From Oscillospiraceae bacterium (GTDB lineage: Bacteria; Bacillota; Clostridia; Oscillospirales; Oscillospiraceae): a stretch of DNA of 36,612 nt. Below, one piece after another: positions 9,001 through 15,791 of the stretch. The stretch's first letter is position 1, and every line of letters begins with the position of its first letter. Position numbers and translations under genes: made by a program. The notes under the pieces are model-generated. The model did no database searches, was not told where the DNA came from, and saw nothing but the letters and a program-made list of their open reading frames with translations. The stretch covers positions 1 to 36,612 of the forward strand of contig JAISLF010000075.1 of NCBI GenBank assembly GCA_031260605.1, read 5' to 3'.

Positions 9001-9719
9001 GTTTTGGCAATGCCGCCGTCCTCCGCCGTTACCGTCAGCGTAGCCGTGCCCGGCTGAATTGCGTGAATTTGTCCCGCGCTGCCGACTGATACCACAAGGC
9101 TGTCTGAGCTTTCCCATGTATATTTTTTGTTTGAGGCGTTTGCCGGCGTGAACTGCGGGGTGTACGTCAGACTATCGCCCTCGGTCAGCGTCAGCGTGCT
9201 TTCGGGGATTGTAATATCCTCAACGTCCGCGTAGTATGACGTTATGTGCAGTGTTGCCGCAATATCTCCATCGGTTGTGTATACCGTAAGGTACATCTCA
9301 CCGGGGGACTGTGCGGACACACTGAACCGCGAAACCATGCGGTTATAGTCGGCGCTTACGGGATTGAAATAGCCTATATTCTGATAGCTGCCGATATTAT
9401 CGCCTGTTCTTACCGGATATGTCTGATTATACGCGTTTTCTGCCGGGTCTGTGCCGTAAACCGAGCGCACGGTTGCGTTTATCGGCTGAACGTCTGCCGT
9501 GATAAACACGTTTTGCCCGATTGCAAGGGAAAGCTCCGTTACGTCATACTCGTTTGGCAGGGTTTCCGCAGTATAATGTATTACATCAAACTTCACCCCT
9601 GTTGCCGCAACGTACTCCGGCTCTTCGTCCACGGCAAACGCCGCCGGCGGCAGCAGTGACAAAAGCATTAGCAGACAAAGCGCCGCCGCCGTTAATTTAC
9701 GCAGTAATTTTGCTGACAT
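6020..9719 (-). pseudogene. SLH-domain surface protein with Ig-like and GLUG/beta-helix repeats, frameshifted
   Basis: The ORFs 7839-9770 and 6020-8098 are two halves of one gene of about 1,232 codons. The ATG at 9719 is preferred: AAGGA lies eight bases upstream and a signal peptide ending near PPAAFAVD follows. In order, the protein has a BIG_2-like Ig domain (about residues 180-250), a long Gly/Asn-rich stretch of GLUG-type beta-helix repeats (GGIAGYASGN, NLNVEGDLTG), a second region starting AWDGETIDLTWF, an InlB-like TTSPANEAEKNETVTVYV domain, and three SLH repeats (WTNPFADVQAKDWF onward) that bind secondary cell-wall polymer. Near 8036-8056 the frame changes: GEDAVGGLL is in one frame and WDGETID in the other, which fits one extra base. 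A sequencing error would make it intact. A riboswitch-like leader precedes it. Confidence 0.85.
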
Positions 9720-9768
9720 ATGGAGTATCCTTATTTCCGAAAATAATAATCCGCTTGCCTGAACCCGC

Positions 9769-9806
9769 AAAAAAAGCGGGTATCCTCCGCATGAGAAGAA
9801 CCCGCC
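9769..9806 (-). terminator. Leader terminator upstream of the first SLH gene
   Basis: On the minus strand, GCGGGT...ACCCGC forms a stem with extra internal pairing and is followed directly by seven Ts, about 50 bases before the start codon. A second GCGGGT lies just after the T run, so the ACCCGC arm could pair with either copy. That is the layout of an attenuator with mutually exclusive hairpins. Confidence 0.65.
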
Positions 9807-9820
9807 GTGTTTTCAGCGTG

Positions 9821-9950
9821 GGTATCTCCTCCTCAAAATGCGTGAGGGCTGTGCCTTTCGGCGGCAACCTGTGTGCAGACCGGGTAACAGCCCGCACAGG
9901 CGCTGCAATCCGTAGGAGTAACCCCCGTAGGCTTGCAGGCTTGGAGAATA
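9821..9950 (-). promoter_or_regulatory. Conserved structured 5' leader RNA (riboswitch-like), copy A
   Basis: Read 5' to 3' on the minus strand it begins TTCTCCAAGC and ends GAGGAGGAGA, which can pair to close the structure. Between them are two hairpins (CTGCAA...TTGCAG and CCTGTGC...GCACACAGG), then TTGCCGCCGAAAGGCACAG and CACGCATTTTGAG. The same blocks in the same order are in the leader of the divergent SLH gene (10103-10229), while the hairpin stems differ and keep pairing. I cannot assign it to a known class. The CTCC/GGAG closing stem and GCCGCC-AAAGGC core recall the Moco RNA family as I remember it, with low confidence. Confidence 0.65.
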
Positions 9951-9969
9951 TAGTATTCTATTATTATAT

Positions 9970-9997
9970 ATTTTACCACTGTATCTTTATTTGTCAA
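9970..9997 (-). promoter_or_regulatory. Promoter of the first SLH gene
   Basis: On the minus strand, TTGACA, 16 bases, then TAAAAT. It lies about 20 bases upstream of the structured leader and about 250 bases before the start codon, giving a long untranslated leader. Confidence 0.75.
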
Positions 9998-10049
9998 GAG
10001 GGGTAACCTTGCGCTTCTGCTGAAAAATTTTGCTGCCTCAAAAAAGTGC

Positions 10050-10078
10050 TTGACATTTCTTTCACGGTCGGCTAAACT
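10050..10078 (+). promoter_or_regulatory. Promoter of the second SLH gene
   Basis: TTGACA, 17 bases, then TAAACT. A TATAAT also overlaps downstream, but at a poor 22-base spacing. It is divergent from the 9970-9997 promoter and starts a leader of about 300 bases. Confidence 0.7.
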
Positions 10079-10102
10079 ATAATAAAACATATACAATTAC
10101 AT

Positions 10103-10229
10103 ACCTCTCCAAGCTCTTAAACCTAAAGAACATCTGTTCCACGGTTTACGAGCCTGAACCTTGATGTTTGAGGTTCACACAGGCTGCCGCCTAAAGGCGC
10201 TGCCCGTCACGCATTTGAGAAGGAGAGCA
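10103..10229 (+). promoter_or_regulatory. Conserved structured 5' leader RNA (riboswitch-like), copy B
   Basis: It begins CTCTCCAAGC and ends GAGAAGGAGAG, which can pair. The interior has hairpins CTC..AAACC/GGTTT..GAG and CCTGAACC/GGTTCACACAGG, then CTGCCGCCTAAAGGCGCTG and CACGCATTTGAG. The unpaired blocks match copy A almost base for base. The stems differ in sequence but keep pairing, which is covariation-like evidence for a functional RNA. The ligand is unknown. Confidence 0.7.
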
Positions 10230-10266
10230 CCGCTGCCGCTTTAATTTTTTGTTGTTAAAGGGTAAT

Positions 10267-10301
10267 AAGGGGTGTTCTTCTTTTAGAAGAACACCCCTTT
10301 T
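10267..10301 (+). terminator. Leader terminator upstream of the second SLH gene
   Basis: A 14-bp stem AAGGGGTGTTCTTC with its complement is followed by TTTTCT, about 90 bases before the gene. Its 3' arm overlaps a palindrome, CCTTTTCTGTACAGAAAAGG (10295-10314), so two exclusive folds are possible, as in the copy A leader. Confidence 0.75.
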
Positions 10302-10387
10302 CTGTACAGAAAAGGCGAAATTTTTCGGTAATATCCTGCAAGGGTTTTTACATAAATAAAACAAACAAAAAATATTAGGAGAAAAAA

Positions 10388-12666
10388 TTGTACATGAAGA
10401 AGTTCAGACAGAAGGCTCTCAGCGTTGCGCTCAGCATTGCTATGCTGCTCTCGCTTGTGCCGATATTCGGCATTTCGGCTGCCGCGACCGATGGCACATG
10501 GGATGGCACCGGCACGGAGGACGACCCGTATATCATCGCGGACTTAGCCGATTTCACCAAGCTGCGCGACGATGTTAACGCAACCGCAACTATCAGTTAT
10601 GCCGATACGTATTTCCGGCTGGACACGGACCTTTCCCTCACAAGCTTTGCCGTTGTCGGCAACGCGGCAACAAAGACCTTTAACGGCATTTCGACGGAAA
10701 CGGGCATACAATAACAATTGCCTCCGGCTCGGGAGTGTTTGGTTACATTAAAAGCGCGACGATAAAGAACGTCACCACCGCCGGAACTGTCGGCACCGGG
10801 ATAGGCGGCACCGGTGCGCTTGTTCAGTACATAGACAACCGCGGACCTGCGGATGCGGCAGTTCCCGCGGTAATCGAAAACTGCGTGAATTACGCCAATG
10901 TGTCCGGCACCGGGACAAACGGCACCGGCGGACTGATCGGACGGATATATACCTCGGTGAACCCCGGACCGGTATACATAACAGATTGCGTGAACTACGG
11001 CACAATCAGTCTTTCCGGCTCTACCCCAACCAACGCCGGCGGAATCGCCGGTATTGCGTGGTACGGAGTGATTACCTTCTCAGGCTGCGTGAATAACGGA
11101 AACGTATCGTCAACGATCAATCCCTCAAACTATCTTGGCGGTATCTCAGGGAATGTTAACAGTGGCGCGAAGGTTGTTTTTGAATATTGCGGAAACAACG
11201 GAAACATTAGCTGCACCACCCTTAACGGTAACGGCAACGGCGGCGTAGGCGGCATAACCGGAGATATGTGGGGCTATGCCCTGCTCTTCAAGGGTTGCTA
11301 CAACACCGGCACGATTACTCAAGGTCCCCAAGGCAACGGCACTAAGTACTACTACATCGGCGGAATTGCTCCTTCGGGACGGGTTGTCGAAGACTGCTAC
11401 AACACAGGCGCGATTGTTGTCGCCGGCACCGGTAACAATGTCGCGGCAGGCGGTTTGATCGGCGCGCCATTTAGTCAAGGCACGCCCAAAACGCTTTCTA
11501 TCACAAACAGCTATTCCGCAATGGACGGCTTTACCGGTACGCCGACCGCCACGACTTCATACCACCCGCTGGCTGCCCGCTGGGGCATAAGCGGCTCTGA
11601 AGAGCCTACATTTGATAACGCGTATTACCTGCTCACGGCGGGAGTCGCCATCACTATGCCGGCAATCGACACATCAGCCTATGAAGTTGCCGACAAGGAC
11701 GCTCTTATCGCGGCGGTTCTCGGCATTACTGACACGCCGTTTGCGCCTGACATCACGCCCAACATCAACAACGGCTACCCGATTTTGAAGTCGCAGCTTC
11801 CCGCGCCGACAATCACAATCGACACAGACCCGGCAAACGTAACGGTAACAGAGGGCGAAATCACGGAAAGCCTGACGGTTGCGGCAAGCTCAGACCTCGG
11901 CTTTGAGCTGACATATCAGTGGTATGACGAGGACGGCGCAATTTCGGGCGCAACAGACGCGACGCTTGCAATCCCCACAGGTCTTGCAGTCGGCACGTAT
12001 GACTATTATGTTGAGGTTTCCTCAACAACAGGCTTTAAGTCAAGCACAGAAACCTCTGCAACGGCAACTGTAACAGTTGAGGAAAAGGTAACGATACCTG
12101 AAGCAAAGCCGTGGGTAAATCCGTTCACGGATGTTTCAGAGGACGATTGGTTCTACAGCGCGGTTGAGTTTGCAAGCAAGAACAAATTAGTCTCCGGCAC
12201 AAGCGACACGACGTTCTCGCCGAATGTTGAGCTGACACGCGGTATGCTCGTAACAATCCTGCACAGCCTCGAAGGCAAACCTGCGGCAACTGCGGAGAAA
12301 TTCACCGATGTTGCCGAGGACGCATACTACGCAAAAGCAGTAGACTGGGCGCGGGCAAACAAAATCGTCGCAGGCGTCACGGATACCGAGTTTGCGCCGA
12401 ACGCGTCAATCACGCGCGAGCAGCTCGCGACAATCCTGTACAGCTACGCCAAGTACAAGGGCTACGACATTGCTGCGGCAGTGAGCTTTGCGGCGTACGG
12501 CGACGCAGGCGAAGTGTCTGATTACGCGAAAACCGCGATTTCGTGGGCAGTGGCGCAGGGCTTTATCAAGGGTCGCTCTGAAACCGCGATTGAGCCGCAA
12601 GGTACGGCGACGCGCGCCGAGGTAGTAACAATGCTGAAGCGTCTGATTGAAAAATACAGCGCATAA
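10388..12666 (+). pseudogene. SLH-domain surface protein with beta-helix repeats, one-base frameshift
   Basis: The ORFs 10388-10714 and 10735-12666 are one gene of about 759 residues. The reading frame is restored exactly by adding one T at 10689-10691: NGI then becomes FDGNGHTITIASGSGVFGY, the standard start of such beta-helix domains. AGGAG lies six bases before a TTG at 10388 and twelve before an ATG at 10394; either could start. The protein has a signal peptide (about 30 residues), GLUG-type repeats rich in NCVNYG and GGIAG, an Ig-like domain (TYQWYDEDGAISGATDATL) and three C-terminal SLH repeats (VNPFTDVSEDDWF onward). It is presumably attached to the cell wall through polymer binding. 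The break may be real, phase-variable or a homopolymer error. Confidence 0.88.
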
Positions 12667-12696
12667 ATAGCGGGTTTTCAAATACAAACAGTGAAA

Positions 12697-12740
12697 ATAA
12701 TGAGGGACGGTGCGTGTGAATTCGCACCGTCCCTCATTAT
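12697..12740. terminator. Bidirectional intrinsic terminator
   Basis: An 18-bp perfect inverted repeat, ATAATGAGGGACGGTGCG and complement, with an eight-base loop, lies 30 bases after the SLH stop codon. Confidence 0.85.
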
Positions 12741-12741
12741 C

Positions 12742-12870
12742 GCAGGAAAGAGTACAGAAAGACCTCGTATTGAACGCCGACGTTCAGGAAACGTCGGTTG
12801 AAGTCTCAAACAACACGCAGCTGCGGGCATTTGCAAATATTCAGGCAAGGCTTCAACAATTACACAAGTA
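12742..12870 (+). other. Possible coding remnant, unassigned
   Basis: One frame reads without a start codon for about 42 residues, including EVSNNTQLRAFANIQARLQQ, and ends in TAA at about 12870. The composition looks protein-like, but I do not recognise it. It may be the tail of a deleted gene. The rest of 12871-12960 shows nothing clear. Confidence 0.3.
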
Positions 12871-12960
12871 AAAGAAGCGAATCCATATTATGCTGAACCG
12901 ACGTAAAAGCGCCTTGTACGAATATTATTGTTGACTCCACTTTGCCCGTTGTTAGGCTAA

Positions 12961-13173
12961 CCCCACCCGGCGAGCAGGGCGTGCTGGACTCCAAAGGAGT
13001 CCGCACGCAACTCGCCGGGGAGTGCCCCGGTCCCCCTGATCGCCGCCCCAAGGGGCGACAGCTGCGCGGCGTTGCCGCTATTTTTACAGGCACAGTCAGT
13101 ATTTCTAAAGAAAAGGTATTCACTCAATAACCAAAGCTACAACTTCTCGCGCTCCGCTTCGTGACCGCGCTCA
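12961..13173. repeat. Dispersed repeat of about 210 bp, copy 1
   Basis: It shares with 25957-26175, in the same orientation, CACCCGGCGAGCAGGGCGT, GGACTCCAAAGGAGTC, CCCCTGATCGCCGCCCCAAG, GGGCGACAGCTGCGCGGCG and TCACTCAATAACCAA-like blocks. The right end overlaps the tail of a relaxase remnant on the minus strand, so the repeat is probably DNA downstream of the relaxase gene in a family of conjugative elements. Confidence 0.75.
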
Positions 13174-13340
13174 CGCGTGTCCACTCCAAGCAGCTAATCC
13201 GCGTTCGCCTTTGCCGTCAAGACCGCCCGCGTTTCCGTTTTTATCGCGCGGTACTCGGCATAGGCTTTTTCTTTTCGCCAAGCACCTGCGCATACTCCGT
13301 CCGCAGCTGCTTGACGGACGGCAGGCGTTTCTTTCGGTCA
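13138..13340 (-). pseudogene. C-terminal remnant of a MobA/MobL-type relaxase
   Basis: On the minus strand one frame gives RKKRLPSVKQLRTEYAQVLG then EKKK. After a one-base shift it continues YAEYRAIKTETRAVLTAKAN, an in-frame TAG, and LLGVDTRERGHEAEREKL. This matches, from memory, the C-terminal pattern of Tn1549-like conjugative-transposon relaxases, which nick and pilot the transferred DNA strand. The catalytic N-terminal domain is missing; a TAA lies just upstream in the same frame. It is clearly non-functional and marks a former mobile element here. Confidence 0.65.
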
Positions 13341-13375
13341 TCTTAATGCTTAGCAAACTCACTCCTTATGTTTGC

Positions 13376-13570
13376 CTACTCCGGCGCAACCGCGCCAGAC
13401 TTAAAACTCCGGCGCGTGTGATACACACGAACATCACGCTGCTGCGGCTGCGCGGACAAATGAATAACAAATTCGCCGGTCTTGGTTTTTGTTTTTGCAT
13501 GACGAAAGGCGAACTTTTTCGGCTCGCCTTTCGGGGCTACTGCTATTGCGTTTCGAGGTTGTATTATCAC
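13376..13570 (-). CDS. Small hypothetical protein, possibly a fragment
   Basis: A frame of 64 residues from a GTG at 13570 that overlaps the stop of the nucleotidyltransferase gene (TGA within GTGATAA). The sequence is basic (PKKFAFRHAKTKTKTGEFVI, VRVYHTRRSF). I do not recognise a family. It lies between a toxin-antitoxin-like pair and the relaxase remnant on the same strand and may be a small mobile-element gene or its remnant. No good ribosome-binding site is seen, so it would depend on coupling to the upstream gene. Confidence 0.4.
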   Translation of the reverse strand: MIIQPRNAIAVAPKGEPKKFAFRHAKTKTKTGEFVIHLSAQPQQRDVRVYHTRRSFKSGAVAPE

Positions 13571-14298
13571 GCCTCACGGTCTTGCTCGGTTCTGCGTTTT
13601 TTTCGCGCGGCACTAAGTATTGCACCTAATTTATCGTCTTTTAGTTCGCTTATATTATCCTTTTCAACGCTCAGCAGAATTTCCCTTGCTTGTTTTTCAC
13701 TTTTGCGAATCTCACTGTACACCCGTTCATAGTCGCCGCTTTCGAAGCAGTCTTCAATGAATTGAGCGGCAGCATCGGGAATTTTCGCGGATTCACCATA
13801 GAGCACAGCTATGGCTTTATCTACAGCATCACGCGCAATCGGAGTTCCGTTTCTCTGATGTTCTAAAAGAATTCCCGCAACATCTGAAAGGTCGTGCTTG
13901 TATTGTCTGCCGCTCATCAGTTTCATTGCAATGAGATATTCGGCAGCAATGGTCCGCACTGTCAGCACTTTTGAAAATGACTTGTAGTACATGGACACCT
14001 CGGACAATTTGCCGGAGTATGACGTGGTTCTTGTAAAGTCCGTGTTCAGCCATCCATTCGGAAGCTTGAGGCTGTCGCCAACGATATTAACAGCCTCTTT
14101 CATAACAGAGGACGCGTGAATTATTGCGTCAATGTCGTATGTCGTTTCTCGAAAACCGTAATTGGCAAGCACCGCCGCGCCGCCGATTAGTATAATTTCC
14201 GCAGGCATTGCCGCTCCGCCGCGCTTGCGGTATTCTTTGCCAAGCTCGGTTAAGTATCGGTCGAGATTTTCTTTCGTAAATTCCTTTTCAGCAGACAT
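13567..14298 (-). CDS. DUF6036/AbiEii-like nucleotidyltransferase, probable toxin component
   Basis: A protein of 243 residues. IILIGGAAVLANYG, then ETTYDIDAII (about residues 35-60), gives the GG...DxD motif of the nucleotidyltransferase fold shared by DUF6036 and AbiEii-type toxins. A helical region follows (AAEYLIAMKLMSGRQYKHDL), typical of these families, where the Lys and the DLSDV segment are near the active site. The gene starts inside the end of the upstream HTH gene (11-base overlap), so the two are co-translated. An HTH protein followed by a nucleotidyltransferase is a common toxin-antitoxin layout. Whether it is toxic and what it modifies are not known from the sequence. Confidence 0.75.
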   Translation of the reverse strand: MSAEKEFTKENLDRYLTELGKEYRKRGGAAMPAEIILIGGAAVLANYGFRETTYDIDAIIHASSVMKEAVNIVGDSLKLPNGWLNTDFTRTTSYSGKLSEVSMYYKSFSKVLTVRTIAAEYLIAMKLMSGRQYKHDLSDVAGILLEHQRNGTPIARDAVDKAIAVLYGESAKIPDAAAQFIEDCFESGDYERVYSEIRKSEKQAREILLSVEKDNISELKDDKLGAILSAARKKRRTEQDREA

Positions 14299-14857
14299 TT
14301 CTCACCTCGCTTTCAACGATATTGCACCGCCGAAATTCGGGTATCGCTCGTTCAAAGCTGTCTTGCTTATATTTCTCATTTCCGCTTACCGCGCATATTG
14401 CAATTATGCTTGCGGGATATACCGGCTCTTGCAGCTTTTCCGCACGAATATCCGCGTAATCGCGGCACAGTGCCAAGCCGTTTTCGCGGCTTAAATAGTC
14501 TGTCATTGCAAGCAGATACAAGCTCTCGGCATACCACTTTTTCTCGTACAGCTCGCGGATTTCTCCGGATTCCAGAGTAGCAATGATGAAGTCCAAATCG
14601 CCCATATCGTGAACCCTGTGGCACACCGTACTTTTGAACGCCTCAAAGCTCATTCGATACTCCATTTTATCCGCAACAAGCTCTTCCATTGTCACATCAA
14701 GCGTTTTTGCGAGTTTATACAGCGTAGCGGCAGAGCAGTTTTCCAAACTCGTCTTGCCCAAGCAAATATCGCTGACAGTAGCGTAAGGAATAGTGCTTTG
14801 CTTTGCCAAGCTGTACTTCGTCAGTTTCTTTTCTTTTAGAATTGTGTTTATATTCAT
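14288..14857 (-). CDS. XRE-family HTH protein, probable antitoxin/autorepressor
   Basis: A protein of 189 residues. The N-terminal Cro/C1-type HTH is clear: YSLAKQSTIPYATVSDICLG then KTSLENCSAATLYKLAKTLD (residues 14-55). The C-terminal 120 residues look like a separate helical domain seen in HTH partners of DUF6036-type nucleotidyltransferases. It overlaps the downstream nucleotidyltransferase gene. A 24-bp palindrome sits within its own promoter, so it most likely represses the operon. The start ATG at 14857 follows GAGGTTC and a consensus promoter; the ribosome-binding site is weak. Confidence 0.8.
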   Translation of the reverse strand: MNINTILKEKKLTKYSLAKQSTIPYATVSDICLGKTSLENCSAATLYKLAKTLDVTMEELVADKMEYRMSFEAFKSTVCHRVHDMGDLDFIIATLESGEIRELYEKKWYAESLYLLAMTDYLSRENGLALCRDYADIRAEKLQEPVYPASIIAICAVSGNEKYKQDSFERAIPEFRRCNIVESEVRNVC

Positions 14858-14875
14858 AACCGAACCTCTGTGTTC

Positions 14876-14904
14876 ATTATAACGGATAACCGTTATAATG
14901 TCAA
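14876..14904 (-). promoter_or_regulatory. Promoter with embedded palindromic operator
   Basis: On the minus strand, TTGACA, a 17-base spacer and TATAAT make a perfect promoter. The palindrome ATTATAACGG-TTAT-CCGTTATAAT (14876-14899) fills the spacer and the -10 box. A repressor bound there would block RNA polymerase. The adjacent HTH protein is the obvious candidate. Confidence 0.85.
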
Positions 14905-14969
14905 CCTCTTTTTCATAGTATGCCCGTTTTGCCGCTCGCGCTCTGGTTCACCGTACATCAGTGATGAGA

Positions 14970-15191
14970 ATTCACATACCGAAGGGGTGAACGATTCGTT
15001 CACCCCTTCTTTTGCGGATTCTTGTAGCCGAGAATTCGCGCACACTCTGTAGCGGGGAAGTAAGGCTTGCCGGATTGCACAAGGATAGCGAATTCGCCGA
15101 ATTCGGCACGGCTGAAGCTTTGGCGTGGGTTGTATGTTGTGTTAGGCAAGGGATTTTCATCGTGGCTTGAATTAAAAGCTCTCAATGCCAT
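14970..15191 (-). pseudogene. BRO-N antirepressor remnant
   Basis: The minus-strand frame from 15191 includes FGEFAILVQSGKPYFPATEC then ARILGYKNPQK, the signature of the BRO-N domain of phage antirepressors. The expected helix after KNPQ (usually around a DHC motif) is missing. A shifted frame then resumes with GVNESFTPS, which also fits BRO-N. A small deletion that shifts the frame explains both. It is an inactive trace of a prophage or similar element. The overlapping inverted repeat GGGGTGAACGA/TCGTTCACCCC is part of this coding remnant rather than a clear terminator. Confidence 0.65.
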
Positions 15192-15357
15192 TCATCCGCC
15201 TGAAAAACGCACACGACCGTTTCGTTAGCGCATTAGTGTACTATCTGAAAAAAACGCATATTTTCCACTAACGTTCTTCGCGCAACATCGTTGATACATC
15301 AGCGTATTTTACGCAATTCCAGCCGCAGTTTGGGGGTGCGTTACCAACCCGTCCGCC
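15192..15357. other. Intergenic DNA, nothing recognised
   Basis: No gene, repeat or promoter that I can support lies between the antirepressor remnant and the tRNA fragment. Confidence 0.5.
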
Positions 15358-15413
15358 AGAGCACTTGAATGGCATTCAAGAGGTCAGCGGTTCGATCCCG
15401 CTTATCTCCACCA
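15358..15413 (+). pseudogene. 5'-truncated tRNA-Ala (GGC) remnant
   Basis: It retains part of the D-arm (AGAGC), an intact anticodon arm CTTGA-ATGGCAT-TCAAG, the T-arm and the TATCTCCACCA end, but lacks the 5' acceptor strand and most of the D-arm. The anticodon stem differs from the intact gene at 5695 at both paired positions (C-G replaced by T-A), so it probably came from another functional alanine tRNA rather than being a simple copy. It forms the right end of the tRNA-bounded segment. Confidence 0.8.
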
Positions 15414-15453
15414 CAACCCGAAAGCAGCACGGACGTATTGTCCGTGCTGCTTT
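15366..15453 (+). repeat. 88-bp att-like direct repeat, right copy
   Basis: This is the partner of 5723-5810. It spans the anticodon arm, the tRNA 3' end and the terminator up to GCTGCTTT, where the two copies diverge. Confidence 0.75.
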
Positions 15454-15460
15454 CGGGTTT
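15415..15460 (+). terminator. tRNA terminator, complete form
   Basis: A 20-bp perfect stem, AACCCGAAAGCAGCACGGAC with its complement and a GTATT loop. It appears to be the full version of the terminator shortened at 5778-5812. Confidence 0.75.
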
Positions 15461-15694
15461 ATCGGCGTCCCCGAAATATATAGCTTCTTGGGTAAACCGT
15501 AGTGCGATATGAGGTGTTTGATGTTCGGGTAGCCATTGGCACATTACTGGAAAACGAATGCATCTTGGAATGCCGTTAAAAGGGATTTTAGCTGACCCGT
15601 TGGACTGTTTCAGTGAATAGCTTTCAAAACAACTCGAAATGTATTTAGACGCGATCTCAAAGCAATGATGAGCTCGTGCCTATTTTGTTTATAC
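15461..15694. other. Intergenic DNA, nothing recognised
   Basis: No supported gene or repeat. Composition becomes AT-rich towards the YobI-like gene. Confidence 0.5.
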
Positions 15695-15723
15695 TTGTGT
15701 TTTTCAACAGATTAAGCTATAAT
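15695..15723 (+). promoter_or_regulatory. Promoter of the YobI-like gene
   Basis: TTGTGT, 17 bases, then TATAAT, about 70 bases before the start codon. Confidence 0.65.
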
Positions 15724-15791
15724 ATAAGTAAATTGTGATATTATTTTAGGGAATTGTGCAATTACAACAATAAATTTGATGAGGGAATAGT

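Noticed and set aside
8668-9659. Plus-strand ORFs opposite the first SLH gene
   Set aside because: They are shadows of a clearly coding minus strand with signal peptide, Ig-like and repeat domains.
10103-10229. Cyclic di-GMP, SAM, TPP, cobalamin, lysine, FMN or ydaO-type riboswitch in the SLH leaders
   Set aside because: I compared the conserved blocks with the consensus cores I remember for these classes and none fits.
13211-13732. 173-residue plus-strand ORF
   Set aside because: It covers the relaxase remnant, the small minus-strand ORF and the end of the nucleotidyltransferase gene in antisense; it has no features of its own.
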